Of a stretch of DNA of 44,219 nt, positions 18,029-26,345 are shown in pieces. The stretch covers positions 1 through 44,219 of the forward strand of contig CALCCK010000017.1 of assembly GCA_937899995.1 (NCBI GenBank), in the 5' to 3' direction. Each line of letters starts with the position of its first letter. Positions within the stretch are counted from its first letter, which is position 1. The notes under the pieces were generated by a model. That model was given only the letters and a program-made list of their open reading frames with translations. It was not told the origin of the DNA and ran no database searches. The stretch comes from an uncultured Gammaproteobacteria bacterium (lineage in GTDB: Bacteria; Pseudomonadota; Gammaproteobacteria; PS1; Pseudothioglobaceae). The translations under genes and the position numbers were made by a program.

Positions 18029-18277
18029 ATGAAACTAATGATTAATACAATTGCGCTAACATTATTTTTGGTTGCAACAGGAGCTTCTGCCGAGGTTTCA
18101 AAACCTTATGGTACATTTAATCCGTTGGCGATGTTTGATCTTGCGCCAAGAACACACAAACAAAAAGCAGACAATGCGTTTTATAACTACGGCAACAAGG
18201 GTTATGATTTTGTCGTAGAGGCGATATTACCTATACTGTCAGTCAGACCAAGGCAGATTGCTAGCTTAGAAAAGTAA
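18029..18277 (+). CDS. Small secreted protein of unknown function (82 residues)
   Basis: The product has a clear signal peptide (1-21, ending GASA), then a short mature part of about 60 residues with one Pro/Gly-containing segment (SKPYGTFNPLAMFDLAPRT) and a mildly hydrophobic C-terminal stretch. No Cys in the mature part. It is served by the consensus promoter and structured leader upstream, so it is probably highly expressed or tightly controlled. Convergent with the next gene, 3 bp between stops. No family recognised. Confidence 0.65.
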   Translation: MKLMINTIALTLFLVATGASAEVSKPYGTFNPLAMFDLAPRTHKQKADNAFYNYGNKGYDFVVEAILPILSVRPRQIASLEK

Positions 18278-18280
18278 TCA

Positions 18281-18664
18281 TTAATAAGCGCTAGTTGCGT
18301 TTATTGCAAATTTACTTGGCTGACCAAGTAAATCGTTACTTACTCTAATTTTTAATTGTTCGCCCTCAGGCTTTGCACGCATACGAGCCGTGAATTGTTG
18401 ACCCTCAAAAGATAATTTAATGCGATAGCCTTGGAGGGATTTTAAAATTCTTTTCTGATAGCTTACATTCCAACAGCCTGGTGTCTTTGATTGGCAAGGT
18501 TTGATAAGTTTTTCAATATTGTAGTGCATATAGATTGGCTCAACTGAGTCAATGCTAGCATTGATAACGTGTGTTCTTGCGAATACACTGCTAGAGAAGA
18601 GGAATAGCGTTGCTAGGAGTGCTATTATTCCTTTGCTGGTGCTTTGTTTAGTGTCTTTACGCAT
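18281..18664 (-). CDS. Periplasmic protein resembling the N-terminal part of glycine-zipper 17-kDa antigen-like proteins
   Basis: 127 residues with a signal peptide (about 10-30, ending VFA). The mature part reads INASIDSVEPIY, a Cys pair (KPCQSKTPGCW) and GYRIKLSFEGQQFTARM...PEGEQLKIRV. This order (V..V.PIY, Cys/Trp region, GY.V.Y...G...T...PG..L.VRV) is what I know from 17-kDa antigen/glycine-zipper 2TM proteins, but the Gly-rich membrane repeat is absent. The homology is therefore partial. No function assigned. Confidence 0.6.
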   Translation of the reverse strand: MRKDTKQSTSKGIIALLATLFLFSSSVFARTHVINASIDSVEPIYMHYNIEKLIKPCQSKTPGCWNVSYQKRILKSLQGYRIKLSFEGQQFTARMRAKPEGEQLKIRVSNDLLGQPSKFAINATSAY

Positions 18665-18751
18665 GCCCTTTCCCTTTAGTCTGTTTTTGTAAATAGATCT
18701 ATAACATATATTTATAATATTATGATATAATAATATTCAGAAGATTATATT

Positions 18752-18844
18752 CTCTCCCCCGAGATACATTTCATGATTTTCTAATAGGTAGTCGTTTTTT
18801 TTATTCTCCTCAAGTTTAGTTAGGCGGCTACCTCCTCCTCAAGA
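18752..18844 (+). ncRNA. Element B: second hairpin with CU-rich motifs, related to element A
   Basis: CTCTCCCCCGAGA (18752-18764) lies 28 bp after ATGATATAAT, as in element A. Then arms AGGTAGTCG (18786-18794) and CGGCTACCT (18825-18833) pair over 9 bp with one G-U around a loop holding TTCTCCTCAAG. CCTCCTCCTCAAG follows at once. No ORF lies downstream on this strand before the convergent UPF0149 gene, so it is either a stand-alone small RNA or the leftover leader of a lost paralogue. Confidence 0.4.
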
Positions 18845-18969
18845 TTTAAGCGCTTTACGTCAGCCATATTAACAACATGCATGCACTTTGCAACACTATC
18901 ATTAAAGTATAATTTTATAATATACTGAATTAAAATTCAGAGTTGACTATAAACCTATTGGAGTAAGGC

Positions 18970-19527
18970 TTAATGTAGTAATTCTGGAGAAATATAGTCT
19001 TGTTTAGAAGGTTGTAGTGTTTCTTGGATAAGTAGGGTGCCCATGCGCACAAATTCGATAATTTCACTTAGGTCTTGTGCATTTTGTTCATTATCGAGCA
19101 CTTCAGCATCGAGCTTGGATATTTCACTAAAATCTTTAATCATCTCAAGCACGTCTTCATCATTGGTAGAGATTTTTTGTAGCCCTAGTCCCACTAGAAA
19201 CCCTTGACACCACTGAATAAGAGTATCAGCTTGCTCTCTGAGTGCGCAGTCTTCGCCTGCAATGACTAACTGAAAGTTTAGTGTGGCATCGCCCAGTTGT
19301 AACAAGGTGTTGTTGTAGATCTGGGCAAGCTGTTCGTGAGCGGATTTTTCGCTATGGTTGTTAAGGTCAATACTTACCAATACTTCCCCTAACCAATCAT
19401 CCAATGCTAAGTCAGGTTTGATACAGGCAAAACCACATAAAATGCCATGTGCACTGGCAATGGTGTCATCTGTGTTTAAGTGATGTAAGACGCTTTTGAC
19501 TTCGTCATAGTCAATCAAGTTGTCCAT
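18970..19527 (-). CDS. UPF0149 (YgfB/YecA-like) family protein
   Basis: A 185-residue soluble, mostly helical acidic protein. The family blocks ASAHGILCGFACIKPDLALD (near residue 24) and WCQGFLVGLGLQ (about 127) are visible. E. coli YgfB is a dimer of unclear role. It is the last gene of the mltB-ruvX-pyrB unit, 2 bp after pyrB. The C-terminus lacks the SEC-C zinc motif found in longer YecA members. Confidence 0.85.
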   Translation of the reverse strand: MDNLIDYDEVKSVLHHLNTDDTIASAHGILCGFACIKPDLALDDWLGEVLVSIDLNNHSEKSAHEQLAQIYNNTLLQLGDATLNFQLVIAGEDCALREQADTLIQWCQGFLVGLGLQKISTNDEDVLEMIKDFSEISKLDAEVLDNEQNAQDLSEIIEFVRMGTLLIQETLQPSKQDYISPELLH

Positions 19528-19529
19528 GA

Positions 19530-20492
19530 TTAGGATTTACCAGCTAAGATTTCCATCACTGCCATACGCACAGCGATACCGTTAGTGACTTGTTGTAAGA
19601 TAACGGATTGATTTCCATCAGCGATAGAAGAGTCGATTTCAACACCACGGTTGATCGGGCCTGGGTGCATAACAATGGCATCTGATTTTGCCAGTGCTAG
19701 ACGCTCAGTCGTTAGTCCGTAGCTGTCGAAATATTCTTGTTCATTAGGAATATCAGCTTCTAGCATGCGTTCTTTTTGTAGACGTAGCACCATGATCACA
19801 TCGCAATCTTTTAAACCGGCATGGATATCATCCAAACATTTAACCGAAGCACAACGTTCAGAGTCGTACTGTAGACCCATTGGTGCAATCAAGCGGATAT
19901 CCTTTGTGCCTAAGGTTTTTAGCGCTTGAATATCTGAGTGTGCTACACGTGAGTGGACAATATCGCCGATAATGGCTACCGATAAGCCCTCAAAGCTTTG
20001 TTTGTGCTGACGAATGGTGAGCATATCCAGCAATGCTTGAGTTGGGTGGGCATTAATGCCATCACCAGCATTGAGAATAGCAACCCCTTGTAGGTTTTCA
20101 GCCACGTGATGTGGTAAGCCACTTTGATTGTGGCGAATGACAAACATGTCGATTTGCATAGCTTTAAGCGTGTGCATGGTATCGAGTAGTGATTCGTTTT
20201 TCTTGGTGGCTGAGTTGGCTAAGTCAACGTTAATGATATTAGCACTAGTGCGCTTGGCTGCAATTTCAAAGGTATTTCGAGTACGGGTTGATGGCTCAAA
20301 GAATAAGTTAGCCACACTCATGTCATCAAGAGCTTTGGATTTTTTTAGATTACCGGCATCATCAATTAGGCCGTCGGCGATATCAAGAATGTGAGTTAAA
20401 TGATTTTTGGAAAGGCCTTCAAGGCCTAATAAATGGATTAGCTTGCCCTCTGGGTTAAGTTGAACATCGTTGCTAATCAAATCTTTTTTCAT
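19530..20492 (-). CDS. pyrB: Aspartate carbamoyltransferase, catalytic subunit
   Basis: Condenses carbamoyl phosphate with aspartate, the committed pyrimidine step. 320 residues. The carbamoyl-phosphate site is FFEPSTRTRNTFE (about residues 65-77); the HPTQALLDM loop (about 149) and HPGPINRGVEID near the C-terminus are intact. The start overlaps ruvX by 20 bp. No pyrI regulatory subunit is adjacent, fitting the class that works without it. The ruvX-pyrB pairing is common in gammaproteobacteria. Confidence 0.96.
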   Translation of the reverse strand: MKKDLISNDVQLNPEGKLIHLLGLEGLSKNHLTHILDIADGLIDDAGNLKKSKALDDMSVANLFFEPSTRTRNTFEIAAKRTSANIINVDLANSATKKNESLLDTMHTLKAMQIDMFVIRHNQSGLPHHVAENLQGVAILNAGDGINAHPTQALLDMLTIRQHKQSFEGLSVAIIGDIVHSRVAHSDIQALKTLGTKDIRLIAPMGLQYDSERCASVKCLDDIHAGLKDCDVIMVLRLQKERMLEADIPNEQEYFDSYGLTTERLALAKSDAIVMHPGPINRGVEIDSSIADGNQSVILQQVTNGIAVRMAVMEILAGKS

Positions 20493-20901
20493 TTAACCAT
20501 GTTTGCAATATTAATTGTGCTGAGCGCTTATCAACTTCACCACGTTTGGCGTTTGGATGATTATGATTATATTTTAGTTGGTTTTTGGCATCAGATGAAG
20601 ATAAATATTCATCAATCATCTCAGTTTTGATGCTATAGCGATCTTCAAGTTTTCTAGCAAATGATTTGGCAATAAAGGTCATTTCTTGTTCTTTCCCATC
20701 TTGGTCAAAAGGTAGTCCGACAATCAATAAATCTGCATGATGTGTTTTGATAATTTGATCAAAACTCGCCCAGTTAGTTGAGCCATTTTTGTGGTGGGTT
20801 ACCACCTCAATACCACTGGCTTGTAGGATTAAACTATTGGCAATGGCAACACCGGTACGCTTGGTGCCAACATCAAAGCCTAGGTAGGTTTTAACACTCA
20901 C
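20473..20901 (-). CDS. ruvX: Putative pre-16S rRNA nuclease / Holliday junction resolvase-like YqgF
   Basis: An RNase H-fold nuclease implicated in 16S rRNA 5'-end maturation. 142 residues with the first acidic residue in GFDVGTKRTGVAIAN, the LLIVGLPFDQDG block in the middle, and EYLSSSDA plus DKRSAQLIL at the C-terminus. It overlaps mltB by 4 bp upstream and pyrB by 20 bp downstream. Confidence 0.93.
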   Translation of the reverse strand: MSVKTYLGFDVGTKRTGVAIANSLILQASGIEVVTHHKNGSTNWASFDQIIKTHHADLLIVGLPFDQDGKEQEMTFIAKSFARKLEDRYSIKTEMIDEYLSSSDAKNQLKYNHNHPNAKRGEVDKRSAQLILQTWLNEKRFD

Positions 20902-22076
20902 AGGATTTGTAATTGTTGTAACAATTGATAACCAACATAACCATCAATAGGTAAGTTGTGGTTGCGCTGATATTGGCGCGCCGCACCACGAGTCTTAGGG
21001 CCAGAGATGCCATCAGGCTCGCCAGTATTAAACCCCAGTTGATTAAGCGAGGTTTGGATAAGTTTAATATCATCACGACTTAAAGAAGGCTCAGTAATTG
21101 GCTTGGCAGCTAATACGCTAGCGCCAATAAGGCGATCAGACAAATAACCTACAGACAAAGCGTAGAGGATTGAATGATTCCACCTTAAAATGGCTTGGAA
21201 ATTACGATAGGCTAAAAAAGCTGGGCCGTTATAACCCATCGGCAGCACTAATGATGCGGTCATAGTAGAGTTAGGTAAGTCTTCGTCGGTTGCTGTACGT
21301 ACGCCAAGCGCTTGCCATTCATTCACGGTTTTTTTGGTGCTGAGCTTGGCCAGTTGGTAATCAAAATTAGATGGAATAGTGACTTCACGCCCCCAGCGTT
21401 CGCCTCGGCGCCAGCCAATTTTTTTTAAAAAGTTAGCGGCACTGGCAAAAATATCAGCTTTGTTATCCCACAATCCAATCTCACCATCACCATCGGCATC
21501 AACCCCATAAGCGGCAACATTGGTTGGCATAAATTGAACATTACCCATTGCACCTGCCCATGAACCTTGGGCATCTGACGGGATTTTGTTGTCATCGATG
21601 AGTTTAAGTAGTGCCAGTAATTGCGTGGTAAAAAAAACGGAACGTCTTTTATCGAAACTTAAGGTTGCTAGAGATCGAACCAAATTTAAGTTACCTGTGT
21701 TGTTGCCATAGTTGGTTTCTAAACCCCAAAAGGCCACAATAATGTGTGGCGGCACCCCATATTTTTGATAATTATGTTGAAAGATGGCTTGATGTTCTTT
21801 TAGAAATTTTTTGCCATTTTTAAGCCGGTAAGGGCTGACTCTTGATCCTAGATAGCGCCAAAAGTTTTGGCTAAATTCTGCTTGTGATCGATCAAATTTA
21901 ATTACTTTAGGATTGGGGGTTAAACCGTAAAAGGCTTGATCGAGCGTAGTGGCTGATATACCCTGGTTGGTGGCCTTGGTGCGGATATCCGCTAAGAATA
22001 ATTCAAAGCTACGCGCAGTGGTATCATCTGCATATGCAGATGTCGTTAATAACAAGCAAAAAATAAGTCGTAACAT
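20898..22076 (-). CDS. mltB: Lytic murein transglycosylase B with C-terminal peptidoglycan-binding domain
   Basis: Cleaves glycan strands with formation of anhydro-muramic ends. 392 residues: signal peptide (1-16, ending AYA; no lipobox, so soluble), the transglycosylase domain with catalytic Glu in FWGLETNYG (about residue 119) and AMGNVQFMPTNVA, then a PG_binding_1 domain (about 335-390: LIQTSLNQLGF...DGISGPKTR). Only 14 bp separate its ATG from the divergent apbE ATG, so each promoter must lie inside the other gene or very close. Confidence 0.94.
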   Translation of the reverse strand: MLRLIFCLLLTTSAYADDTTARSFELFLADIRTKATNQGISATTLDQAFYGLTPNPKVIKFDRSQAEFSQNFWRYLGSRVSPYRLKNGKKFLKEHQAIFQHNYQKYGVPPHIIVAFWGLETNYGNNTGNLNLVRSLATLSFDKRRSVFFTTQLLALLKLIDDNKIPSDAQGSWAGAMGNVQFMPTNVAAYGVDADGDGEIGLWDNKADIFASAANFLKKIGWRRGERWGREVTIPSNFDYQLAKLSTKKTVNEWQALGVRTATDEDLPNSTMTASLVLPMGYNGPAFLAYRNFQAILRWNHSILYALSVGYLSDRLIGASVLAAKPITEPSLSRDDIKLIQTSLNQLGFNTGEPDGISGPKTRGAARQYQRNHNLPIDGYVGYQLLQQLQIL

Positions 22077-22090
22077 GTCAAAATTATATA

Positions 22091-23035
22091 ATGCATAGAG
22101 TCTTATTAATCTCTATCTTTTTACTCTTGAGTGCTTGTAGTGGTAATCAGCTAACACAGGTAATCACAGGTTCGACCATGGGCACCACCTATACGGTTAA
22201 AACCATTGATTCAGACGTTTCCAAATTACAGATTGAGCAAGTGTTAAAACAAGTTAATAAAACCTTCTCAACTTGGGACCCAAATTCAGAGCTTTCTTTG
22301 CTCAATCTTAAACCAACCCACCGATGGATTAAAGTATCGAGCGAGTTATTTTTTGTTTTAAGTCAATCACAAAAAATTTATCAACAAACCCAGGGCTATT
22401 TTGACCCTGGCATTGGTCGTTTGATTGATGCATGGGGTTTTGGAGTGGCTAAGGTAGTGCAAAAACCAAGTCGAATACAAGTGAGTGAATTATTGCCATT
22501 ATCATCTATTCGGTATTTACAACTAAACAATGGTCAAGTGAAAAAGACCAAAGATATTCATATCAACTTGTCAGCCATCGCCAAAGGCTTTGGCGTCGAT
22601 CAGGTAGCACATTTACTCAAAAAGCACCAAGTGAAAGATTTTCTCGTTGAGATCGGCGGAGAAGTCATTGCCAGCGGCAAACAGGGTGATCGGCATTGGA
22701 TGCTTGGCATCGAACGGCCAAATGGTGCTAAGCCAATTGCTATGGTTTTAAACAATCAAGCGATTGCCACTTCGGGCAACTACCGTAATTATTTTGTTTG
22801 GGAAGGTGAGCGCTATATGCACATTCTTACACCGATTAATGGTTTGCCAGCCGACACCGACTTAACATCGGTGAGTGTACTTAATCAACAAACCATGATG
22901 GCTGATGCTTATGCGACAGCAATGATGGCGATGGGCAGTGAAAAAGCAACCGAGTTGGCCAAGCGACTTAATTTGTCAGTTGTGTTGATATTGAATCAAC
23001 AACATGATTTTAAAGTGGTAAAAATAAACCCATGA
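22091..23035 (+). CDS. apbE: FAD:protein FMN transferase (ApbE lipoprotein)
   Basis: Covalently attaches FMN to Thr of target flavoproteins such as NqrB/C or RnfD/G. 314 residues with a lipoprotein signal (LLLSAC, Cys at about 16). Motifs: GSTMGTTYTVK, PGIGRLIDAWGFG, NLSAIAKGFGVDQVA (substrate site), EIGGEVIASG and the metal-binding DADAYATAMM-like C-terminal block (MMADAYATAMMAMG). Its end overlaps rarA by 4 bp. No nqr or rnf genes are in the window, so targets are elsewhere. Confidence 0.95.
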   Translation: MHRVLLISIFLLLSACSGNQLTQVITGSTMGTTYTVKTIDSDVSKLQIEQVLKQVNKTFSTWDPNSELSLLNLKPTHRWIKVSSELFFVLSQSQKIYQQTQGYFDPGIGRLIDAWGFGVAKVVQKPSRIQVSELLPLSSIRYLQLNNGQVKKTKDIHINLSAIAKGFGVDQVAHLLKKHQVKDFLVEIGGEVIASGKQGDRHWMLGIERPNGAKPIAMVLNNQAIATSGNYRNYFVWEGERYMHILTPINGLPADTDLTSVSVLNQQTMMADAYATAMMAMGSEKATELAKRLNLSVVLILNQQHDFKVVKINP

Positions 23036-24276
23036 AGCCCCTAGCGGAAAACTTAAGACCACAAACACTGGATGATTTTTTTGGTCAGTCACATTTGCTG
23101 AATGACAACCACCCGCTTAAGCAGGCGATTGATCGTCAACAATTACATTCAATGATCTTATGGGGTCCATCAGGCACAGGAAAAACCACTTTGGCGCGTA
23201 TTATTGCCAGTCAAGTTGATGGCCATTTTGCACAAATGAGTGCGGTATTAGACGGCGTTAAAGAGCTACGCGCGGTGGTTGAAAACGCTAAGAAGTTTCA
23301 AAATATTGGGCAAAAGACCATTTTATTTGTTGATGAAATACACCGATTTAACAAAGCACAGCAAGACGGGTTTTTACCACATATCGAATCAGGCCTCATT
23401 ACACTGATTGGCGCCACCACTGAGAATCCATCATTTGAGCTTAATCGGGCTTTGCTCTCGCGTTTGAGTGTATATGTGCTTAATCCTTTAAGTGCGCAGG
23501 AGCTGTCTCAAATACTAGACCGAGCTCTGGCACATGAACAGCTTGAATTAAACGATAAAGAAGTGAGTGCGCAAATTATTAATGCCAGTAGTGGTGATGC
23601 ACGCCGCCTAATCAATATTGTTGAACAAATTGCCTTAGCTAAGTTAGCTATATTAGATGTGCAATCAGTCGGGCAATTGTTACAAGATAAAATCAGCGTC
23701 TTTGACAAGGGTGGAGATATTTTTTATCAACAACTTTCCGCTTTTCACAAATCGGTGCGTGGCTCTTCACCAGATGGTGCGCTTTACTGGATGGCCAGAA
23801 TGTTGGTGGGTGGTTGTGACCCTAAAACCATTGCTAGGCGACTGCTGGCTATCGCCTCAGAAGATATTGGTAATGCCGACCCAAGAGCATTAGAAATCAC
23901 CCTTAACGCATGGGATGTGTATGAGCGTTTGGGCGACAAAGAAGGTAATCGTGCCATTGCTCAAGCAGCCACGTATTGTGCGGTAGCGCCTAAATCTAAC
24001 GCAGTTTATAAAGCCTTTAATCAAGCAATGAGTGAGGCAAAAGCAACCGCCGATTTGGATGTGCCTAAACATTTATGTAACGCACCAACCGCATTGATGA
24101 GTGACCTAGGTTATGGTGAAAGTTATCGATATGCGCATGATGAGGTGGGAGGTGTAGCCAAAGGCCAAACTTACTTTCCTGAGGCGTTGGGTGAACAACA
24201 ATATTATGTGCCGACGGATCGGGGTTTAGAGATTAAAATTAGTGAAAAGCTTAAAACATTGAGGCAGAAAAAATGA
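23032..24276 (+). CDS. rarA: Replication-associated recombination protein A (AAA+ ATPase, MgsA)
   Basis: A clamp-loader-like AAA+ protein acting at stalled forks. 414 residues: Walker A GPSGTGKTTLAR (about 46-57), Walker B FVDEIHRFNKAQQD, sensor 1 IGATTENPSFELN, arginine-finger ALLSRL, then the tetramerisation domain with SSPDGALYWMARML and the C-terminal YPHDE-like RYAHDEVGG and YYVPTDRGLE. It overlaps both neighbours by 4 bp (apbE and crcB), so the three are one transcript. Confidence 0.96.
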   Translation: MKPLAENLRPQTLDDFFGQSHLLNDNHPLKQAIDRQQLHSMILWGPSGTGKTTLARIIASQVDGHFAQMSAVLDGVKELRAVVENAKKFQNIGQKTILFVDEIHRFNKAQQDGFLPHIESGLITLIGATTENPSFELNRALLSRLSVYVLNPLSAQELSQILDRALAHEQLELNDKEVSAQIINASSGDARRLINIVEQIALAKLAILDVQSVGQLLQDKISVFDKGGDIFYQQLSAFHKSVRGSSPDGALYWMARMLVGGCDPKTIARRLLAIASEDIGNADPRALEITLNAWDVYERLGDKEGNRAIAQAATYCAVAPKSNAVYKAFNQAMSEAKATADLDVPKHLCNAPTALMSDLGYGESYRYAHDEVGGVAKGQTYFPEALGEQQYYVPTDRGLEIKISEKLKTLRQKK

Positions 24277-24668
24277 CTTTTTTACCCACCGTACTGGCGA
24301 TTGGCGTTGGCGCAACAATTGGCGCAACTATGCGTTATTACTTAACGCAATTTATGAACTCAACGTTTGGCCCGGCTTTTCCTTACGGCACCTTAAGTGC
24401 GAATATTATTGGTTCGTTTTTAGCGGGCGTGCTGGTGGTGATTGTTTTAGAAAAAGCCGCACTGCATGAGGCTTATCGTTTATTGCTGTTGATTGGTCTT
24501 ACTGGCTCTTTAACCACGATGTCGACCTTGTCTTGGGAGTCGGTAGAGATGATTAGTTTAGGGCATTATGGACAAGCCAGTGTTAATATTTTATTGAACG
24601 TTTTGTTGTCGTTATCAGCAGCAGGTGCCGGCGTGGTGCTTACTCGGTATTTATTTCTTGCTCAATAG
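24273..24668 (+). CDS. crcB: Fluoride efflux channel CrcB/Fluc
   Basis: A dual-topology dimeric fluoride channel. 131 residues with four membrane helices and the family signatures GATIGATMRYYLTQ, FPYGTLSANIIGSFLAG (pore Asn) and GLTGSLTTMSTLSWE (TM3 break, Na+ site). The last 29 bp overlap the 3' end of the convergent gshB. No fluoride riboswitch is seen in front, and the gene depends on the apbE-rarA transcript. Confidence 0.95.
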   Translation: MTFLPTVLAIGVGATIGATMRYYLTQFMNSTFGPAFPYGTLSANIIGSFLAGVLVVIVLEKAALHEAYRLLLLIGLTGSLTTMSTLSWESVEMISLGHYGQASVNILLNVLLSLSAAGAGVVLTRYLFLAQ

Positions 24669-25587
24669 CATCGAATAATACACCGGCAATGTTGAGATTA
24701 AATTGAGCATCAAGCTCGCGAATACAAGTAGGACTAGTGACATTGATTTCAGTAATATAGTCACCAATTACATCAAGCCCAACGAACATAAGACCTTTGT
24801 CTTTTAAGGTAGGGCCAATTTGCTCACATAAATAGTAATCTCTATCGCTCAAAGGCTGGCCGATACCGGTTGCACCGGCTGCTAAATTTCCTTTAAAGCT
24901 GCCTTCAGCTGGCATACGTGCCAAAGCATAATCAATGGGTTTTCCGTTGATTAAGAGGATGCGTTTATCGCCCTTAACAATATCGGATAAAAACGCCTGG
25001 GTAAGAACTTGGCGTGTTCCTTGGTGAGTCAAGTAATCGAGCACCTCATCAATATTACTATCGCCATCGGTAAGTTTAAAAATATCGTTGCCACCCATGC
25101 CATCAAGCGGTTTAACCACAACGATTTTTTCCGTTGTAATAAAGAATTTAATTTGATCTATTTGAGTGCTAATCAATGTTGATGGCATGCAGTGTGCAAA
25201 GTTGAGGGCGAATAATTTTTCATTGGCATCGCGTAGGGATTGCGGTTTGTTGACAACTAAAACACCATTATTTTCTGCTTGTTCAAGTAAGTAAGTGGCA
25301 TAAATATAATCCATGTTAAACGGCGGATCTTTACGCATTAAAATGACATTAAATTCACTCAGTTCAATTGTTTGATTTGACTGCCTTTCAAACCAATTAT
25401 CTGGATGATCAACCACAGTGGTTTTTGACGCATAGGCGAATATTTTGCCTTGTTCAGCAAACAGATCGGTTGTGTCGAATGTGTAGATTTCCCAACCACG
25501 CCGGGTTGCTTCTAGCATCATGGCCAGCGAAGAATCTTTTTTGGGATTGATATTAGCAATATCATCCATGAGTACAGCAAGCTTCAT
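24640..25587 (-). CDS. gshB: Glutathione synthetase
   Basis: The ATP-grasp ligase joining gamma-glutamylcysteine and glycine. 315 residues from the ATG at 25587 (MKLAVLMDDIANINPKKDSS), matching the usual N-terminus. An in-frame ATG 48 bp upstream adds residues not typical of the family. Motifs: LMRKDPPFNMDYIYAT, VVKPLDGMGGNDIF (ATP-binding), LAAGATGIGQPLS and the C-terminal INVTSPTCIRELD. Convergent with crcB. Confidence 0.95.
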   Translation of the reverse strand: MKLAVLMDDIANINPKKDSSLAMMLEATRRGWEIYTFDTTDLFAEQGKIFAYASKTTVVDHPDNWFERQSNQTIELSEFNVILMRKDPPFNMDYIYATYLLEQAENNGVLVVNKPQSLRDANEKLFALNFAHCMPSTLISTQIDQIKFFITTEKIVVVKPLDGMGGNDIFKLTDGDSNIDEVLDYLTHQGTRQVLTQAFLSDIVKGDKRILLINGKPIDYALARMPAEGSFKGNLAAGATGIGQPLSDRDYYLCEQIGPTLKDKGLMFVGLDVIGDYITEINVTSPTCIRELDAQFNLNIAGVLFDAIEQEINTE

Positions 25588-25731
25588 AATATGTATTATA
25601 AATGAATTAACCTGCTGATTGATTGAGTCAAGCATTGGGTAAATCTTATTTTGTTTTTAATAAGGTCTTTGAAATAACTTAATTTACTACTGGACAATGT
25701 CACCACAAGTACGTATAATTGCCGCCTTTAG

Positions 25732-25808
<77 letters not shown>

Positions 25809-25817
25809 AAGATTACG

Positions 25818-25840
25818 ACCCCCCTTTTTAGGGGGTTTTT
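25818..25840 (+). terminator. Terminator or attenuator between tRNA-fMet and rimP
   Basis: ACCCCCC-ttttta-GGGGGTTTTT forms a GC stem with a T run, 9 bp after the tRNA and 30 bp before rimP. NusA is encoded behind it, so read-through control of the operon here is plausible, as known for metY-rimP-nusA. Confidence 0.85.
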
Positions 25841-25870
25841 ATTAAGTTTTATTTGATGATAAGTTAGTTA

Positions 25871-26332
25871 ATGGCAAAAATTTCTGACAAAATTGAAATA
25901 TTAATCGATCCAGTGATTGTAGACATGGGCTATGAGCTAGTGGGGATTGAATATGTTGCCAGTGGCAAGCACAGCACTTTGAGGATTTATATTGACTCAG
26001 AGAATGGTATTGGTGTCGATGACTGTGAGACAGTGTCGAGACAAATTAGTGCTATTTTTGATGTGGAAGATCCAATCACAGACCAATACAATTTAGAAGT
26101 ATCATCACCAGGTATAGAGCGTCCATTGTTTCATATTGGGCATTATCAGCGCTTTTTAGGCCACGATATTAAATTACGATTGGTTAGACCAATCAACGGG
26201 CAAAGAAAATTTAACGGTGCAATCGGTAGTGTTAGTGAAGCTAACAATAGTGTTGAACTAATAACGGAATTAGGTCCAGTGATGCTGGATATTGAGTTAA
26301 TTGAAAAGGCGAATTTAGTCGCCGACTTTTAA
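25871..26332 (+). CDS. rimP: Ribosome maturation factor RimP
   Basis: A 30S assembly factor. 153 residues with LVGIEYVASGKHSTLRIYID, the GVDDCETVSRQIS block and LEVSSPGIERPLF, all characteristic. It precedes nusA by 13 bp, in the conserved rimP-nusA-infB order. Confidence 0.95.
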   Translation: MAKISDKIEILIDPVIVDMGYELVGIEYVASGKHSTLRIYIDSENGIGVDDCETVSRQISAIFDVEDPITDQYNLEVSSPGIERPLFHIGHYQRFLGHDIKLRLVRPINGQRKFNGAIGSVSEANNSVELITELGPVMLDIELIEKANLVADF

Positions 26333-26345
26333 GTAGGAGAAAGAC

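Noticed and set aside
24273-24300. Fluoride riboswitch before crcB
   Set aside because: crcB starts inside the rarA stop codon, leaving no leader in which a riboswitch could fold.
25818-25840. RNA regulatory switch upstream of rimP-nusA
   Set aside because: Only a simple GC hairpin with T run is visible; there are no alternative pairings beyond a terminator or attenuator.
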